Origin: Lysobacteraceae bacterium P
Lineage (GTDB): Bacteria > Pseudomonadota > Gammaproteobacteria > Xanthomonadales > Xanthomonadaceae
Reading direction: 5' to 3'
Length of the DNA stretch: 64,000 nucleotides
NCBI GenBank assembly: GCA_005503055.1
Contig: SCOX01000001.1
Location: 248,001-312,000 of the forward strand
Within the stretch, counting starts at the first letter, position 1; the number at the start of each line of letters is the position of its first letter. The notes under the pieces were generated by a model. It worked only from the letters and a program-made list of their open reading frames with translations. It was not told the origin of the DNA and did not search any database. Of the stretch, positions 27,536 through 36,140 are shown piece by piece. A program made the position numbers and the translations under genes.

Positions 27536-30136
27536 TCAGTCCTCGTAGTCGCCCAGGCGCGAACGCTTACGCGCGGTGTCCTGGCGATCGCGTTCATCGA
27601 TCTGGCGGCGGACTTCCGCGCCAATCGCCTGCAGGTCCATGCCAGGTGCGGCATGGATGTGGATCTCGTAGTGGCGCGCGCCGGCCGCAGCCGCGCCGGC
27701 GGCGCTGGGCTGCGCGATCGGCGGTCGTGAGTCGATCGCCATTGCCGGCGACGCGGCCGCCGTGATCGCGATGCCGGCGCCGGCCTGGCGCATGCGCTGG
27801 CCGAGCACATCGATCTGGCGCAGCGGTGCGCTCTGGCCGCGCTGCAGGCCGCCGGCGAGTCCCTGCATGGTGTAGCCGCCCAACTGGGCGAACACGCGCG
27901 ACGGGCTGTGGATGCCGAGCTTGCCCTTGAACCAATCGACCACCTTGCCGGCGATGGCGGTGATGGTGTCGCCCACGGCCTTCAGGCCGCCCAGGAGGCC
28001 GCGCACGAGCCCCTGCATGAGCTGGCCACCGATCGACTGGAAGCGCGTCCACAGGCCGCCGAGGAAGCCGAGCACGCTATCCCAATGCGTGATCAGCAGG
28101 CCGAGCGGCGACCAGGCGAACACGCCCTTCAGGAACTCCCACAACGTGCCGGCCTTCGACTTCAGCCAGTCCCACGCCTGGCCGACCGACGCGCTGACGC
28201 TTTCCCAGATGCCGCTCAGCATCGGGCCGATCGTTCCCCAATTCTTCCAGATCAGGTACGCGACGCCGGCGAGCAGCATCAACACGATGCCGATCGGGTT
28301 GGCGGTGATCGCCATGCCGACCATGCGGATGGCGCCGGCCACCAGCGGCAGTACGCGGCCACCGAGGCCGAGCAGCAGCTTCGCCATGCCACCGAACAGC
28401 GGGCCGGCGGTGGTGAGCGCCATCTGCAGGCCCGCGAAGGGCATCAGGATCGTGCCCACGGCCAGGGCGAGCGCGCCGGCGGCGATGAGCAGGCCGGCGA
28501 GCACGGCGGCCAACTTGAACAGCGTGCCGGCCAGGCGCGGGTTCTCTTTCGCCCACAGCTGGAAGCGTTCGGCCGCGGTGGTGATCAGGCCGATCAGGTT
28601 GCGGATGTCGGGCGCGGCCGCTTCGGCGACCGTGGCCAGCCCGTTGACGAACGTGCCGGCCGCGGCGTCCCACAGGTTGCGCAACGTGCCCAGCTGCGAG
28701 TTGACGCGCTGCTGCAGGCTCGCCTGGTTCGCGAGCTTGCTTTGCACCTCGGCGTAGCCGCCGGCGCCCTTGGAGATCAGCAGCGACACTGCCTGCAGCG
28801 TTTCCGCGTCGTCGCCGAACAGCTTGCGGATGACGGCGAGGCGATCGGCGGTATTGAGGCGTTCGAGCTTTTGCAGCTGCGCGAACATTTGATCGAGGCC
28901 GCCGAACTCGCCCTTCCCGTTGGAGAAGTCGAGCGCGATCCCGGTGTCCTTGATCAGCGCGTTGGCCTTGGCCAGCTTCGTCTCGTCCAGCGAAGCCTGG
29001 AACACCTTCCGGAACGCATTGCCTGCGGCTTCGCCCTTCATGCCGGCCTGGTCGGCCATCACCAGCAGCGGCGCGAACATGCGCGCGGCATCGATGCCGG
29101 AGCGCTGGAGCACGTCCATGGAGGAGGTGAGCTTGCTGAAGCCCTGCAGCATGTTATCGGCGTCGACGCCGAGGTAGAACGTGCGCTGGATGACATCGCT
29201 CAGCGCCATCATGTCGCGCTCGCGGGTACGCGTGGCGTCTTGCAGCTTCGCGGCGAATTCCGCGGCTTCGCTGTAGCCCATCTTGAGCTGCACGCCCAGG
29301 TAACCGGTCGCCTCCCCGAGGCCGCCGAGGATGACCTTCGCCGACATGCCTTGGCGGCGCAGCATCGTCATCATTTCGTAGAAGTCGGCGGTGGTGCCGG
29401 GCAGGCGATTGCCGAGCCGTTGCGCGAGCGCGTCGATCTGCGCGAACTCCGCAGCGACTTGCCCGTTTGCGCCCATCATCGATGCACGCAGCTGCGTGGC
29501 CGCGTCTTCCTGCGCGGCGAACGCAGCGACCGGTGCACCGATGCCGCGCGCCGCGATCGTGCCCGCGGCGATCGCGCCGGCGCCGTGTCCGGCCAGCGTC
29601 ATGCCCGTCGAGTGCATGCGCTGCATGCGCTGCTGCGCGCCGGCGAGGCGCCCCAGGCGTCGGCGCTGCTCCTCGATCGCGTTGTTGGCCTTGCCGATAT
29701 CCGCCTGCAGCGTGCGTTCGTGCACGGCCAGTCGGTGCGTGTCGATGCCGGCCGCTTCCAGCGCCTTACGCGCGCGCCCCAGCTCCAGGCGCTGCTGCAC
29801 CTCGGCGTTGCGCAGCTTGCCCAGCGCTTCGGCTTGCTTGCGCAGGGCGGCGGTCTGCTCTTCGGCGGGCGCTTCGGCGGCGTTCACCGCATCGGAGAGG
29901 CGGCGCAGTTCGCGCTCGGCGAGCTGCAGCTGCTGGCGCGTGGTGCCGAGCTGGGTTTCCAGCTTGCGAAAGCCGCTGATGTCGCGCTGTGCGCTTTCCA
30001 GGCGCTTCAGTTCGCCCTGCGTCGCGCGCAGCGCCTTCGACGTGGCGGTACTGCCGCCCATGATGCGCTTGAGCGGGCCGGAGGCGCGGTCGATCGCGGC
30101 GAGCAGTACCTGCAGGCGCAGGGTGTTGGCGGCCAT
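27536..30136 (-). CDS. T: Phage tail tape measure protein gpT
   Basis: 866 residues. The N-terminal 180 residues are predicted coiled coil (Gln/Leu/Arg-rich heptads). A PhageMin_Tail-type core follows (LDETKLAKANALIKDT, GEATGYLGVQLKMGYSEAAE), then hydrophobic segments at about 540-650 (LAGLLIAAGALALAVG, PIGIVLMLLAGVAYLIW). The length sets the tail length. The C-terminus is Arg-rich with HIHAAPGMDLQAIGAEVRRQ. Positioned between E/E' and U as in P2. Confidence 0.9.
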   Translation of the reverse strand: MAANTLRLQVLLAAIDRASGPLKRIMGGSTATSKALRATQGELKRLESAQRDISGFRKLETQLGTTRQQLQLAERELRRLSDAVNAAEAPAEEQTAALRKQAEALGKLRNAEVQQRLELGRARKALEAAGIDTHRLAVHERTLQADIGKANNAIEEQRRRLGRLAGAQQRMQRMHSTGMTLAGHGAGAIAAGTIAARGIGAPVAAFAAQEDAATQLRASMMGANGQVAAEFAQIDALAQRLGNRLPGTTADFYEMMTMLRRQGMSAKVILGGLGEATGYLGVQLKMGYSEAAEFAAKLQDATRTRERDMMALSDVIQRTFYLGVDADNMLQGFSKLTSSMDVLQRSGIDAARMFAPLLVMADQAGMKGEAAGNAFRKVFQASLDETKLAKANALIKDTGIALDFSNGKGEFGGLDQMFAQLQKLERLNTADRLAVIRKLFGDDAETLQAVSLLISKGAGGYAEVQSKLANQASLQQRVNSQLGTLRNLWDAAAGTFVNGLATVAEAAAPDIRNLIGLITTAAERFQLWAKENPRLAGTLFKLAAVLAGLLIAAGALALAVGTILMPFAGLQMALTTAGPLFGGMAKLLLGLGGRVLPLVAGAIRMVGMAITANPIGIVLMLLAGVAYLIWKNWGTIGPMLSGIWESVSASVGQAWDWLKSKAGTLWEFLKGVFAWSPLGLLITHWDSVLGFLGGLWTRFQSIGGQLMQGLVRGLLGGLKAVGDTITAIAGKVVDWFKGKLGIHSPSRVFAQLGGYTMQGLAGGLQRGQSAPLRQIDVLGQRMRQAGAGIAITAAASPAMAIDSRPPIAQPSAAGAAAAGARHYEIHIHAAPGMDLQAIGAEVRRQIDERDRQDTARKRSRLGDYED

Positions 30137-30172
30137 GTCAGCACGCCCCCAGGTGGGGATGTGCCGAAGGGC

Positions 30173-30298
30173 TCAGCGCGCTAAGCGGTGTAGCGCGCCC
30201 GCGAACACACGGCCGAGCAGCATCGCCGCGCCAATCAGTCCGAGCACGAGCACGAGCGTGGAAAGCACCATGGCGGTGCTGATCAGTAAATTGACCAT
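30173..30298 (-). CDS. 41-residue single-pass membrane peptide
   Basis: Translates as a short peptide with one strong hydrophobic segment (residues 3-29, including VLSTLVLVLGLIGAAMLLG) and a basic end HRLAR. It sits between E' and the tape-measure gene in the same direction, in a space left otherwise empty. There is no obvious RBS, so expression is uncertain. A role in lysis or host takeover is conceivable but unsupported. Confidence 0.45.
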   Translation of the reverse strand: MVNLLISTAMVLSTLVLVLGLIGAAMLLGRVFAGALHRLAR

Positions 30299-30315
30299 GG
30301 GCGCAGGCTAGCACG

Positions 30316-30429
30316 TCAGTCGGCTCCGCTTCGTTCTCGGGCGCGCTCGCGCCACTCCATCAGTTCGGTGAGGGACATGTCGAACATCGCCGCCGGCGGC
30401 CAATGGAAGACGGCGGCGATGTCGGCCAT
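30316..30429 (-). CDS. Small GpE-family tail protein (E' frame)
   Basis: 37 residues: MADIAAVFHWPP, then MSLTELMEWRERARERSG, a close match to the GpE family, in P2 made as the frameshifted tail of gpE+E'. Its frame is -1 relative to gene E, whose stop is only 9 bases upstream, so it may be made as a -1 fusion, from its own ATG at 30429, or both. A CCCCC run precedes the E stop. Confidence 0.8.
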   Translation of the reverse strand: MADIAAVFHWPPAAMFDMSLTELMEWRERARERSGAD

Positions 30430-30437
30430 GGCGTCTT

Positions 30438-30779
30438 CTACGCGGCGGGGGAGAGCGCCGCCCGGTCCGCCTTCGTCATGAAAAAACCGACCACCTCGCC
30501 CGCGATCGCGGCCAGGTCGACCAGGTCGAGCTGGCCGACTTCGTGCGCGGTGAGCGTGGGGCTGGTGATGCGCGGCAGCACGACGTGCAGCGCGGCCACG
30601 TCGGACTTGATCAGATCGGCGAGCGCCACACCGCGCAGCTCACCGGCGGCGGGCTTGCGCAGAGTTACGCGGTCGATCTTCTGGTCGCCGCGAATGATCG
30701 GCGTCTCCAGCGTGATGCCGGCGGTGGTATGTGATTGCGGCTTGGCGGCCTGGATGGCCGCAGCGTCGGTCTTGGACAT
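30438..30779 (-). CDS. E: Phage tail assembly protein gpE
   Basis: 113 residues. The core LETPIIRGDQKIDRVTLRKP and GELRGVALADLIKSDVAAL is the P2 gpE / tail chaperone family (phage_TAC). The start is the ATG giving MSKTDAA; the longer frame upstream is not needed. It helps tape-measure and tube assembly. The -1 frame continues as the E' product. Confidence 0.88.
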   Translation of the reverse strand: MSKTDAAAIQAAKPQSHTTAGITLETPIIRGDQKIDRVTLRKPAAGELRGVALADLIKSDVAALHVVLPRITSPTLTAHEVGQLDLVDLAAIAGEVVGFFMTKADRAALSPAA

Positions 30780-30832
30780 GGGTCTCTCTCGCAGAAGGGG
30801 AAAGGGCCCGGCCGCGCGGCCGGGCGGGTGGT

Positions 30833-31342
30833 TCACACGCCGATGGCGCGGCGCTGTTCGGCCAGGCGATCGACGCCGCCGATGATCTCGATCATGTTGA
30901 CGAAGTCGATTTCGGCCTCGACCACGCCGTTGATCGTCAGCTTGTAGTAGCTGCAGGTGCTCTTGACCGAGAACTCGGTGTCGTCGCCGGCCTTCGCCGA
31001 GCCCGGCGCGATTTCCGAATGGCGACCGCGCACGACGATCTCGATCGCGTCGACGGCGCCCGTGTCGTCGCGCTGGTACGCGCCGGCGAAGCGCAGCTGC
31101 ACCGCGTCGTGACGCGTCGCGCCGAACTGGCGGAAGACCGAGCGCATGAAGCCGCCGTACTTGTGCTCCAGCTCGATCTTTTCCATGCCGAAGTCGTGAT
31201 CGACCTCGCCGCTCATGCCGCCGCCGCGGTAGCCCTCCATCTTGCGGGTGAGCGTGGGCAGCGTGACTTCGACCACCTGGCCGAGAAAGCTCTGGCCGTC
31301 GTCGAACAGGTTGAAGTTTTTGAGTTTACGGGGCAGTGCCAT
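30833..31342 (-). CDS. FII: Major tail tube protein gpFII
   Basis: 169 residues, the P2 FII length. ALPRKLKNFNLFDDGQSFLG at the N-terminus, EVTLPTLTRKMEGYRGGGM and KSTCSYYKLTINGVVEAEID are family blocks. It builds the inner tube of the contractile tail. It lies directly after the broken sheath gene FI. Confidence 0.93.
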   Translation of the reverse strand: MALPRKLKNFNLFDDGQSFLGQVVEVTLPTLTRKMEGYRGGGMSGEVDHDFGMEKIELEHKYGGFMRSVFRQFGATRHDAVQLRFAGAYQRDDTGAVDAIEIVVRGRHSEIAPGSAKAGDDTEFSVKSTCSYYKLTINGVVEAEIDFVNMIEIIGGVDRLAEQRRAIGV

Positions 31343-31375
31343 TGACGTCTCCGGGGTTCAGGCAGGGAAGGGCGA

Positions 31376-32544
31376 TCAGCCGGTGACGCCGGCGGCGAAG
31401 TCGGCGAGGTAGCGCTCGGTGATGCGCTGGTTCAACGTCAGGTTTTCCAGCGGCGGCACCGGCGTGTAGTCGTAGTCGATGTGCAACTCGCCGGCGGCCA
31501 GGGTGGCGGTGGTGTTCACCGTCTCGTCGTACCAGCAGTTCGCATCGATGACGTACCCGTTGGCCTTCAGCTCGCGGAACTTGGCGTTGATGGACTCGAT
31601 GATGTCCTTCACCAGCGAACGGCTCATCGGCTTGTCGATAGCCCAAAGCAGGCCTTCGGCGATCGTTTCGGCAAGCACCTGTCGGTGCGCGTGGCCGATT
31701 CAAAGGCGAACAACGGATCGTCGCTGCAGGTGCGCGAGCCCCAGAAGCGGTAGCCGTTGGCGTTGACCAGCGTGGTCACATCGCCGGCGTTGAGGTAGCC
31801 CGCGTCGGTGGTCGGATCCTGCAGATCCCAATGCACGTCGCGTGAGAGGCCGGTGACGCCGGCGACGGCGACGTTGGACAGGGTCTTGTGCCAGCCCTGT
31901 TCCTGGTCGATCTTTGCGCGCAGGCCGACCGCGCGGGCCGTGGCGAACGCCGGGGCACTCGCGGTGGCCGCGGTATCCCAGCTGATGAAATCCGGCCAGA
32001 TCACCATCACCTCACGCTCGCTGAAGTTGTCGCGATAGAGCACCGCGGCCTCCTTGTCGGCGCTCGCGGCGGCGCTGACGTAGGCCATGGCGCGCAGCTT
32101 CTTGGCGACGATCGCCAGCGCAGCGGCCACGGGCTGGGTATCGACGCCCGGGCACGCGAGGATGCGCGGTTTGACGCCCAGCTGGCTCTGTGCGGCGAGC
32201 AGCGCCTGGATGCCGGTGTAGGTGGCGCCGGTGGTCGCGCCGATGACGTTGGTGGTGGTCGACGCATCGTCGGCGCCAGTCTCCACGCGCACCACGACGG
32301 TGAACGGGTCGGCCTGGTCGGCGATCGCCTGCAGCGTCGCCTTGAGCGTGCCGTTGGTGCCCGCCTTCGCGATCGCGGTGCGCAGGTCGGTCAGCAGCAC
32401 CGGCTTGTTGAGCGGGAAGGTGATGGCATCGGCATCGTTGGACGTGCAGACCACGCCGACCACGGCCGTCGACACGGTGCGGATCGGGCGCGAGCCCTGG
32501 TTCACTTCGATGACGCGTACGCCATGGTGGTATTCGGTGGGCAT
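31376..32544 (-). pseudogene. FI: Tail sheath gpFI, frameshifted
   Basis: The 5' part (residues 1 to about 290: EYHHGVRVIEVNQGSRPI, GVVCTSNDADA, YRFWGSRTCSDDPLFAFESA) and 3' part (VLAETIAEGLLWAIDKPMSR, FRELKANGYVIDANCWYDE) are both clear P2 sheath sequence but lie in different frames. The join is near 31680-31684, where ACCGACAGGTGCTT would need one more base to read Thr-x-Gln-Val-Leu. The 5' frame instead ends after a short unrelated tail. Restored length would be about 389 residues, near P2 FI (396). Either a real inactivating 1-bp deletion or a sequencing error. Confidence 0.88.
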
Positions 32545-32560
32545 GGTGAAGCTCCTCGGA

Positions 32561-32920
32561 TCAGGTGAAACGGCTGCGCAGCGGGATGGTCAGGCGGGTG
32601 TACTCGTTGGTCGGTGCCACGTCGGTGCGGCGGCCTTCGAGATCGAGCGTGAACGTGCCCGGGTCGTTGCCGGGTACCAGGTCAATTCGGGTCAGGCGGA
32701 TCCGCGGCTCCCAGCGCATCAGCGCGGTGGCAGTGGCGCCGAAGAGCTTCATGCGCGTGGCGCCGTTGAACGGCTGGTCGATCAGCTCCGGGATCAGCGA
32801 GCCGTAGTCGCGGCGCATGACGCGGGTGCCGATGGGCGTGGTGAGAATGTCGGCGATCGACTGGCGCAAATGCTCGACGCCTTCGATCGCGCGCCCGGTG
32901 GTGGCGTTCATGCCCCTCAC
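32561..32920 (-). CDS. W: Baseplate assembly protein gpW
   Basis: 119 residues of the gp25/gpW lysozyme-like baseplate family: HLRQSIADILTTPIGTRVMR followed by RDYGSLIPELIDQP is the signature. Overlaps the V stop by 4 bases and precedes FI. Confidence 0.93.
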   Translation of the reverse strand: MRGMNATTGRAIEGVEHLRQSIADILTTPIGTRVMRRDYGSLIPELIDQPFNGATRMKLFGATATALMRWEPRIRLTRIDLVPGNDPGTFTLDLEGRRTDVAPTNEYTRLTIPLRSRFT

Positions 32921-33507
32921 TGCGGCTGTCCCGACACCGCGCCGCCTGGCATGACGCCGGTGTGCACGTGCCCCTTCAGGCTCTTGCCGCCGCCGACCAC
33001 ATCGGTCTGCGCCGTGAGCGTTTGGCTGACGCCGGCGTCGCCGTTGGTCTGGGTGTTGCCGTTGAAGGTGCTCTCGCCGTTGACCGTCAACGGCCCGTTG
33101 ATGGTCACGCCGCCGTCCGCGGAGATCTCCGCGGTGCCGCCGCCGGGCAGCGTCGCCTTGAGCGCGTGCGCGGCGTGGTCGTACTCGACCAGCGCGCCAT
33201 CGGGGAAGCGCACCAGGTGCTTTGCTTCGTCACCGGCGGGCGCAGGGAAGGCGTCGGAGTAGACACCGCGCAGAAACACCGCGCCGTGCGTGTCGCCGCC
33301 AGGGCACAGCAGCACGCCCTGCTCGCCGGCGACCGGTGCCGACCACTCGATGGTGTTGCCGGCGCGCGGCACGAACCAAGGCACGAAGTCGGTCTTTACC
33401 TCGCCGGTATCGATGCGGCAACGCGCGGCGGCGAGATCCACCTCGGCGACAGTGCCGAGGCGGATTGCGTTGCCGAGCTGACGCTGGAGTTCGGAGACCG
33501 CATGCAT
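32917..33507 (-). CDS. V: Baseplate spike protein gpV
   Basis: 196 residues. An N-terminal OB fold (RLGTVAEVDLAAARCRIDTG, WSAPVAGEQGVLLCPGGD) is followed by a repetitive beta-helix-like region (GGVTINGPLTVNGESTFNGN) and a C-terminal HVHTG that fits the iron-binding spike tip (HxH) of P2 gpV. It forms the membrane-piercing needle. First gene of the late unit downstream of the palindrome at 33554. Confidence 0.93.
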   Translation of the reverse strand: MHAVSELQRQLGNAIRLGTVAEVDLAAARCRIDTGEVKTDFVPWFVPRAGNTIEWSAPVAGEQGVLLCPGGDTHGAVFLRGVYSDAFPAPAGDEAKHLVRFPDGALVEYDHAAHALKATLPGGGTAEISADGGVTINGPLTVNGESTFNGNTQTNGDAGVSQTLTAQTDVVGGGKSLKGHVHTGVMPGGAVSGQPQ

Positions 33508-33553
33508 ACCGTCATGGTCGCGGCCATCGCGCGCGCGCGCATCGGATGCGACG

Positions 33554-33572
33554 TGTAGCGCCCCTTCCTACA
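33554..33572 (-). promoter_or_regulatory. Ogr-type late operator upstream of V
   Basis: TGTAGCGCCCCTTCCTACA: a TGT-N13-ACA dyad, extended to GTGTAG/CTACAC, 47-65 bases upstream of the V start. Sister sites are at 37644 and 43959. P2 Ogr binds TGT-N12-ACA at -55, so this is a close variant. Confidence 0.65.
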
Positions 33573-33583
33573 CGGCCGGCAAA

Positions 33584-34225
33584 TCACACCCAGCCGTTGG
33601 CTTGTGCGCGAAGGTTGAAGACGGCGGTGCGGATATCGATACCGTTCCGCCGCAGCGTTGCTTTCACGCTCGCGCTCTGCTCGACGTAGTCGGTGGACTG
33701 CGAACGAACGCTGACACCCAGCGAAGCGGCGCGCGAGGCCGTGAAGTCGTACCAGCCCAAACCGGAAACCGGGCTGCCCGAAAGCTGCTCGAACAGAACC
33801 AGGTACTCGCCGGCGCCCGCGCCCGGGTCAATCCACGTGCCAGATGCTGCGACGGTGTTGCTGTTGTTGCCGCCGCCCGTCGCGCTCCTGCGAGCCTCCC
33901 ACGTGCCGTTCGCGTGCATCCAGAGCAGCGCGGTCGCGTTGGTGTTTCCGGTGGAATTTGTCCTCGCACCATTTGAGGCGCTGACCAGCAGGCCGTCGAA
34001 ACCGAGCTTGTAAACGGAGGTTCCCTTCGCCGCCCAGAAGTTCGCCACGTCTACGCCGTCCTGGCGGTAGCCCACGTCCGCTCGCCGCTGGCCGTACTTA
34101 AGGGCGGCATAGCGCAGCGGCACGCCGCCCGAGCGCAGATTGGGGACGGGCGGACCGTCGCCAATCACGTCCTGGTCGAACAGATCATCGAAGTCCCAGC
34201 CGCCGGAGCGAATGCCCTTTGCCAT
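33584..34225 (-). CDS. Unknown protein distal to the tail fibre
   Basis: 213 residues, rich in Gly, Ser, Thr and Asn in the middle (ASNGARTNSTGNTNATALLW, GGGNNSNTVAASGTWIDPG), which reads like a beta-structured surface protein. It starts 1 base after the H stop, in the place where P2 has the fibre chaperone gene G, but shows no resemblance to gpG. It may be an accessory fibre tip or adhesin; no family recognised. Confidence 0.7.
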   Translation of the reverse strand: MAKGIRSGGWDFDDLFDQDVIGDGPPVPNLRSGGVPLRYAALKYGQRRADVGYRQDGVDVANFWAAKGTSVYKLGFDGLLVSASNGARTNSTGNTNATALLWMHANGTWEARRSATGGGNNSNTVAASGTWIDPGAGAGEYLVLFEQLSGSPVSGLGWYDFTASRAASLGVSVRSQSTDYVEQSASVKATLRRNGIDIRTAVFNLRAQANGWV

Positions 34226-34226
34226 C

Positions 34227-36140
34227 TCAGCGGGCCGCCTTCAGCTCGGCAACCTCGGCGCGCAGTTCGTCGACCAGGTCGGCCAGCTGCGCGATCGCCC
34301 GGTACGCCGGTGGCATCACCTGGTCGAGCTTGATGGTGGGCACGTCCTCGCCATTGAACTCCACGCCCTGGGCGTTGACCGCCTCCGGCATGACTTCCAT
34401 GAATTGCTCCGCATCGAAGAACAAGCGACGACGGCCGTCATCGACGTATTCGGACTTGTAGCGACCGATCAGCGTGGCGATGCGCCGCACCTCCGCCAAA
34501 CCGTACGGCATCGGGCCCTCAACCTCCTTCAGCTTGCGCGAGGAGCCAAAGTCGAAACCGCCTCCGACGTTCAAGGCGCCGCCCGGCATCACGTAACGGC
34601 CACCGTCCCAGTGCAGGTAGCGGTCGCCGCCGTTGAGGAAGATCACGCCGGTGCCATTGCCGCGGTGCGCATACACGTCGGCGAAGGCGACGTTCGAGTT
34701 CAGGCTCGCCTTGGTGTTCGGGTCGAAGTTGCCCGTGTGCCACACGTTCCACGCCGAGGCGTCGACGCGCACGCGCACCTGGCCGTTGACCCAGCCCAAG
34801 CCCACGCCGTTCGCGGGGCTGTCGTTGACGGTGTAGCTGTTGCCGTGTGTGTGTGTCGTGTCCGACTTGCTGGCTGGGTTGAAATTGCCCGCGTGCCACA
34901 CGCTGTAGCCGTTCCAGGACAGCACGTCGGCGTAGAGGATCAGGTTGCCCTGCGCAGCGGTCCCGTCCGCGTTGTAGCGGCGCAGCTGGATGGTGTCGTT
35001 GGATCGGTCCCAGTACAGAAGCCCGCGATTGCGGGCGTTCTCATCTCGAAGCCAGTAGTGCGCATTTCCGGTGCCAAGTGCGGCCACGGACACGTTGCCC
35101 GCGTAAGCCTGCAGGTTGCCAATCACCTGCACGGTGCCGCTGAAGCTCGGATTCTGCGTCGGCGCCTTTGCATCGAGCAGTGCCTGGAGGTTCGTGGTTT
35201 GCGAGATGGGCAGTGAGGGCAGCCGTGCCAGGTCGAAGGTACCGCTGGTGATGTCCGCGGCTGCATGCGTGTGCGGATCGGGCGGCATGCTGGCCGGCTT
35301 CCCTGACACTTCCCCCCAGGTCGGCCAGCGCGAGGCGGTGGACGGAACGCCGGTGAGTTCGGCCCAGGGGTGCGTGTGCGCGGACGGTGTGAACGCCGCA
35401 GGTTTGCCGGTGAGATTCGCCCACGCGAGATAGAAGCTTCCTTCCTGGCCATCGAGCTTGTCGGCATCGAGCCCTTTGCCGTGGCCTTCATCGCGCAGCG
35501 CGGCGCTACCCACGCCGATCGCTGCGCGGATCAACGCGGCGGTGGCGAGGCTCAGCAGGCCTTTCACGAAGGCGCTGGGGGCGCCTTCGCCGAAGCGGCC
35601 GTCCAGCGCGGCCTTGAGGCCTGCAGGCGTCACGGCGCGCGAGGCGTCGGCGCCGGCGATCGACTCCGCCGGATCGGCCAGCTCCACGACGCCGGGCACG
35701 GTGGTGGTCGCCGGCGGATTCAACCACTCGGCGTTGCCAAAGGTGATGCTGGTGGCGTTGATCTGGGTAAAGCGCACGTCGGACTGCAGCAGCAGCATGG
35801 CGGCGGCCGCCTTCTGCATGATGAAGTCGGGCGCTTCGCCGGCGTGGCTGTAGATGGCGAACAGCGTGCCATCTGACAGGTAGAGCCCGAAGCCACGCAG
35901 CGTATAGCTGTCGGCGCTGTCATCGCGGATGGTGATGTGGATGGTGTCGTTGGCGACCGCGGCGCCGGCGAAGGTGCTCAGGCGCTTGAACTCCCCGGGT
36001 AGCGCAACGGCGCCCTGCGCACTGAACACCTGGTCGGTCAGGCCGACGTGGGAAATCAGCACCGGCGCCGTGCCGGTGTTCTCGGCGTTGACGATGGCGG
36101 CGATGCCCGCCGGTGTGACGTGTAGCTGCAGTGCGCTCAT
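34227..36140 (-). CDS. H: Tail fibre protein gpH with C-terminal S74-like chaperone
   Basis: 637 residues. The N-terminus is P2 gpH-like (LHVTPAGIAAIVNAENTGTA, DQVFSAQGAVALPGEFKR). The middle has repeated fibre motifs (YSVWHAGNFNPASKSDTTHT, WNVWHTGNFDPNTKASLN, HTHPWAEL). The last 105 residues resemble the intramolecular chaperone of endosialidase (Peptidase S74): SSRKLKE keeps the Ser to Lys +5 spacing of the catalytic dyad, followed by a terminal coiled coil (LADLVDELRAEVAELKAAR). It is the main receptor-binding candidate. Confidence 0.88.
   Translation of the reverse strand: MSALQLHVTPAGIAAIVNAENTGTAPVLISHVGLTDQVFSAQGAVALPGEFKRLSTFAGAAVANDTIHITIRDDSADSYTLRGFGLYLSDGTLFAIYSHAGEAPDFIMQKAAAAMLLLQSDVRFTQINATSITFGNAEWLNPPATTTVPGVVELADPAESIAGADASRAVTPAGLKAALDGRFGEGAPSAFVKGLLSLATAALIRAAIGVGSAALRDEGHGKGLDADKLDGQEGSFYLAWANLTGKPAAFTPSAHTHPWAELTGVPSTASRWPTWGEVSGKPASMPPDPHTHAAADITSGTFDLARLPSLPISQTTNLQALLDAKAPTQNPSFSGTVQVIGNLQAYAGNVSVAALGTGNAHYWLRDENARNRGLLYWDRSNDTIQLRRYNADGTAAQGNLILYADVLSWNGYSVWHAGNFNPASKSDTTHTHGNSYTVNDSPANGVGLGWVNGQVRVRVDASAWNVWHTGNFDPNTKASLNSNVAFADVYAHRGNGTGVIFLNGGDRYLHWDGGRYVMPGGALNVGGGFDFGSSRKLKEVEGPMPYGLAEVRRIATLIGRYKSEYVDDGRRRLFFDAEQFMEVMPEAVNAQGVEFNGEDVPTIKLDQVMPPAYRAIAQLADLVDELRAEVAELKAAR

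Noticed and set aside
27908-30184. 758-residue open frame antisense to the tape measure gene
   Set aside because: Shadow frame rich in His, Arg and Gln; the tail gene on the other strand fits P2 synteny.
31376-31678. Separate 100-residue gene after the sheath
   Set aside because: Its sequence is the normal C-terminal part of gpFI in a shifted frame, so it is treated as one broken gene.
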